Source of the DNA: JBFMAE01 sp040756085
Lineage (GTDB): Bacteria; Desulfobacterota; BSN033; UBA1163
Direction of reading: 5' to 3'
DNA length: 22,925 nucleotides
NCBI GenBank assembly: GCA_040756085.1
Contig: JBFMAE010000334.1
Span: 1 to 22,925 of the forward strand
Every line of letters starts with the position of its first letter. Within the stretch, counting starts at the first letter, position 1. A program made the position numbers and the translations under genes. The notes beneath the pieces were generated by a model that was given only the letters and a program-made list of their open reading frames with translations, was not told the DNA's origin and made no database searches. Below, piece by piece: positions 21,122-22,925 of this stretch.

Positions 21122-22009
21122 ATGTTTCCGAATATCCCAATCCCTTCTTCATATGCTTTGATCAAGAAAGGGAAGGTTTACCTTCTTATCAAAAATGAAT
21201 TTAAAGACCTCCTTGTCAGGGAAGGTATTGAGGATTTAGAAGGCTATCTTTCAAGAAACCGCCCATCCACCCAGTATATGAACGGTCGAATCCTTCACCC
21301 TTCTATCCCCATGAAAGATGGGAAGAGGATGGTCCTACGGCAATATGCACATGGTGGGTTGCTCCGGAGCTTAAACAGGAACCTTTATCTGTTCGGTTCC
21401 AGATCATTCAGAGAACTGGTCTTGACAGAAGAGATTCGATCCCGGGGTATCCCCACCGTCCATCCCATCGGTGCCATCCATCGTCTTGTCTTCCCGCCCT
21501 TCTACCAAGCCTATTTTCTTTCACTGGAAGTCCCTCGTGCCATGAATTTGATTCAATATCTTCAGGAGACTGGATCCCAACCGCTCTCTGAAAATCTCTT
21601 TCATAAGAGGAAAATTATTCGATCTGCTGGCTCCCTCCTTCGACAATTCCACCGGGCAGGATTCTTTCATGGAGATCTTCAGCTCAAGAACTTCCTGGTA
21701 GCGGATGATCAACTTTTCCTTATCGATTTCGACCGCTCTTATCGAAAACAGGCCCTAACCCTCAGAGAGAGAATGAAAAACCTCCTCCGGCTCAACCGCT
21801 CGGTTGAAAAATGGAACCACCTCGGACTCCCGATCAGTCGGACAGACCGCTGGCGTTTCTTTTTGGCTTATGCAGGAGATGATCTAAAGATTCGAGAAGC
21901 GATGCGAAAAGCTCTGCGAACCTATCCAATTCGCCTTCTCCTTTACCGATGGGGTTGGGCCTTTGAAAAAATTCTCGGGTCCTATGGTTCGAGGGGTCAA
22001 GCGGAATGA
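21122..22009 (+). CDS. Kdo-kinase-like / lipopolysaccharide kinase family protein (KdkA-RfaP type)
   Basis: The 295-residue product belongs to the LPS kinase branch of the protein-kinase-like superfamily. The N-lobe Lys/Arg region VLRQYAHGGLLRSLNRNLYL (71-90) resembles the G-rich, basic segment of KdkA. SFRELVLTEEIRSRGIPT (95-112) contains the helix C Glu. The catalytic loop is HGDLQLKN (183-190), and the metal-binding IDFD is at 201-204. Enzymes of this family phosphorylate Kdo or heptose of the LPS inner core at the inner membrane. This fits the LPS export genes in the window, though they are 15 kb away. The ATG at 21122 follows a promoter closely. The exact sugar acceptor is not determined. 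Confidence 0.82.
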   Translation: MFPNIPIPSSYALIKKGKVYLLIKNEFKDLLVREGIEDLEGYLSRNRPSTQYMNGRILHPSIPMKDGKRMVLRQYAHGGLLRSLNRNLYLFGSRSFRELVLTEEIRSRGIPTVHPIGAIHRLVFPPFYQAYFLSLEVPRAMNLIQYLQETGSQPLSENLFHKRKIIRSAGSLLRQFHRAGFFHGDLQLKNFLVADDQLFLIDFDRSYRKQALTLRERMKNLLRLNRSVEKWNHLGLPISRTDRWRFFLAYAGDDLKIREAMRKALRTYPIRLLLYRWGWAFEKILGSYGSRGQAE

Positions 22010-22013
22010 TTAA

Positions 22014-22053
22014 GACTTTAGGTCATTGGGTCTTTGAGTCATTGAGTTTTAAA
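22014..22053. repeat. Five in-phase 8-bp units (GTCATTGA-like)
   Basis: Units GACTTTAG, GTCATTGG, GTCTTTGA, GTCATTGA and GTTTTAAA follow one another without a gap, directly after the stop of the Kdo-kinase-like gene. It is an 8-bp counterpart of the heptad arrays. Confidence 0.7.
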
Positions 22054-22100
22054 GACACTAAAACGCCTTGCCGTGGACGGTATAAAGACTTTTTCTTCCC

Positions 22101-22532
22101 TCACCCTATGCCTGAGAAAGGAGAAGCTCTTCGATGAATCTCCCTAAATATTCCTCTCTGTTTTTTTTGGGGCTTTTCTGTTTCAGAAGATTCGATCTTT
22201 GCATCGATTTTCTCTTTTATCCATTCCAAGATATTTCTCAAAATCTCTAAAAAACGGACCTCAAAACGGGTGATATCTTCACTTTCAATACGCTCATTGA
22301 GCGATTTCAGCCATTCATCCAACTTTTCTTGTAATTTTTTTAGGATTAAAAGAAAGTGAGGATCTGTCTCTCCCCGTTTCTCTTCCTTCTCATTCTGAAC
22401 GAATACAATCCGGGGTTGTTCTCCCTTCTCTTTTTTGGTTATTACTCTTTTGAAAGGATTGAAGGGGCTATATATGAATAGCCATACAATGAACAAAATG
22501 AGTGATAATATAACACCCACCCATTTTTTCAT
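22101..22532 (-). CDS. Small membrane-anchored coiled-coil protein, unknown function
   Basis: The 143-residue product has one N-terminal hydrophobic helix (about 4-22, WVGVILSLILFIVWLFIY) after MKK. It is followed by a short Pro-containing linker and a charged helical region (about 58-125) rich in Glu and Lys with coiled-coil spacing (KKLQEKLDEWLKSLNERI; ILEWIKEKIDAKI). The tail is basic. This fits a single-pass protein anchored in the inner membrane; the anchor has no lipobox and the topology is uncertain. AGGAT lies six bases before the ATG, supporting the start. tRNA-Arg is 33 bases upstream in the same direction, so they may share a transcript. The family is not recognised. Confidence 0.65.
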   Translation of the reverse strand: MKKWVGVILSLILFIVWLFIYSPFNPFKRVITKKEKGEQPRIVFVQNEKEEKRGETDPHFLLILKKLQEKLDEWLKSLNERIESEDITRFEVRFLEILRNILEWIKEKIDAKIESSETEKPQKKQRGIFREIHRRASPFSGIG

Positions 22533-22565
22533 AAATTATCCTAACCCCCGAATTGAAAATCAAAA

Positions 22566-22642
22566 TGGTGGGCGATGCGGGAGTTGAACCCACGGCCTTT
22601 GGTTCCGGAGACCAACGCTCTATCCAACTGAGCTAATCGCCC
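22566..22642 (-). tRNA. tRNA-Arg (CCG)
   Basis: On the minus strand the 77-nt cloverleaf has acceptor GGGCGAT/ATCGCCC, D stem GCTC/GAGC, anticodon stem TTGGT/ACCAA with loop CTCCGGA, T stem CGTGG/CTCCCG-type with loop TTCAA, and an encoded CCA (22566-22568). The anticodon CCG (22608-22606) reads CGG arginine codons. Confidence 0.95.
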
Positions 22643-22657
22643 CCAAAAAGCCCTTAG

Positions 22658-22728
22658 GGAATAGTGGAATGTTGGAATATTGGTCTATAGAATTAAAATA
22701 GGGTTTTAACTCATCATTCCACTATTCC
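22658..22728. repeat. Perfect 14-bp inverted repeat built of heptads
   Basis: GGAATAGTGGAATG (22658-22671) and its exact complement CATTCCACTATTCC (22715-22728) enclose 43 AT-rich bases. The left arm continues as GGAATNN-like heptads. It lies directly upstream of tRNA-Arg on the minus strand. Confidence 0.8.
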
Positions 22729-22759
22729 ATCAACCCATGATTCCGATTTCTATTTAAAA

Positions 22760-22789
22760 AAATTACCACAATTTGGCCGAAACTGTCAA
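22760..22789 (-). promoter_or_regulatory. Possible promoter upstream of tRNA-Arg
   Basis: On the minus strand, TTGACA (22789-22784), an 18-base spacer and TAATTT (22765-22760). It would produce a leader of about 110 nt containing the inverted repeat 22658-22728. The last 136 bases of the window (22790-22925) are AT rich and show nothing else. Confidence 0.4.
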
Positions 22790-22925
22790 TCCTTTCTGAC
22801 TGGAGTTTCCTGAGTTTTTGATATCAATTTTTTCTAATCTATTGAAACTGTTTGGTTAATTAAGAATTCACATGTTGGAAGGAAATTTTTTGCCAAGGCT
22901 AAAGATTCCTGAGTAAAATATCTGC

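Overview
The window looks like chromosome of a Gram-negative, probably anaerobic bacterium of the Desulfobacterota/Deltaproteobacteria type. I infer this from LPS-export genes (lptF, lptG), a Kdo-kinase-like gene, gatB, CcdA, and intergenic repeats with the familiar GTCATTGCGAG…GCAATCTC signature. No 16S gene is present, so the lineage is an inference.

Positions 1 to about 4184 are mobile DNA. The left part (1-2646) is visibly richer in G+C. It has a perfect palindrome at the window edge, about 360 bases of hairpin-rich sequence without a convincing gene, and a compact four-gene block: a tyrosine recombinase, a helix-turn-helix protein, a coiled-coil protein and an unrecognised protein. Next come an excisionase-like gene and a second tyrosine integrase (2741-4184). 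The integrase stop codon lies inside the 3' end of an initiator tRNA-Met gene, which is the likely attachment site. The left boundary of this insertion is outside the window.

Positions 4246-12177 are core chromosome: lptF-lptG, then ccdA on the opposite strand, an MTH1187-family gene, a metallo-beta-lactamase-fold hydrolase, hpt, a TPR plus periplasmic-binding-protein fusion, and endonuclease V. Positions 12353-17389 form a minus-strand run, transcribed right to left: gatB, a small GIY-YIG nuclease flanked by repeats, mtnA, a SAM hydroxide adenosyltransferase family gene and a class I aminotransferase. The last three could cooperate in S-adenosylmethionine/methylthioadenosine recycling.

Positions 17706-20751 hold a translationally coupled pair: a cellulose-synthase-like glycosyltransferase with an unusual C-terminal SPOR-like domain, and a GH26-like glycosidase. 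A control region full of inverted repeats separates them from a divergent Kdo-kinase-like gene, followed by a small membrane-anchored coiled-coil protein and tRNA-Arg(CCG).

The most unusual signals are outside genes. Many spacers consist of degenerate 7-bp (or 8-bp) units in phase, often arranged as inverted halves, and at least one runs into the 3' end of the neighbouring gene. The GIY-YIG gene sits between inverted copies of a dispersed palindromic repeat, like a nuclease travelling with its own substrate. The GT2-SPOR fusion and the four-gene recombinase cassette are the best candidates for undescribed protein systems.
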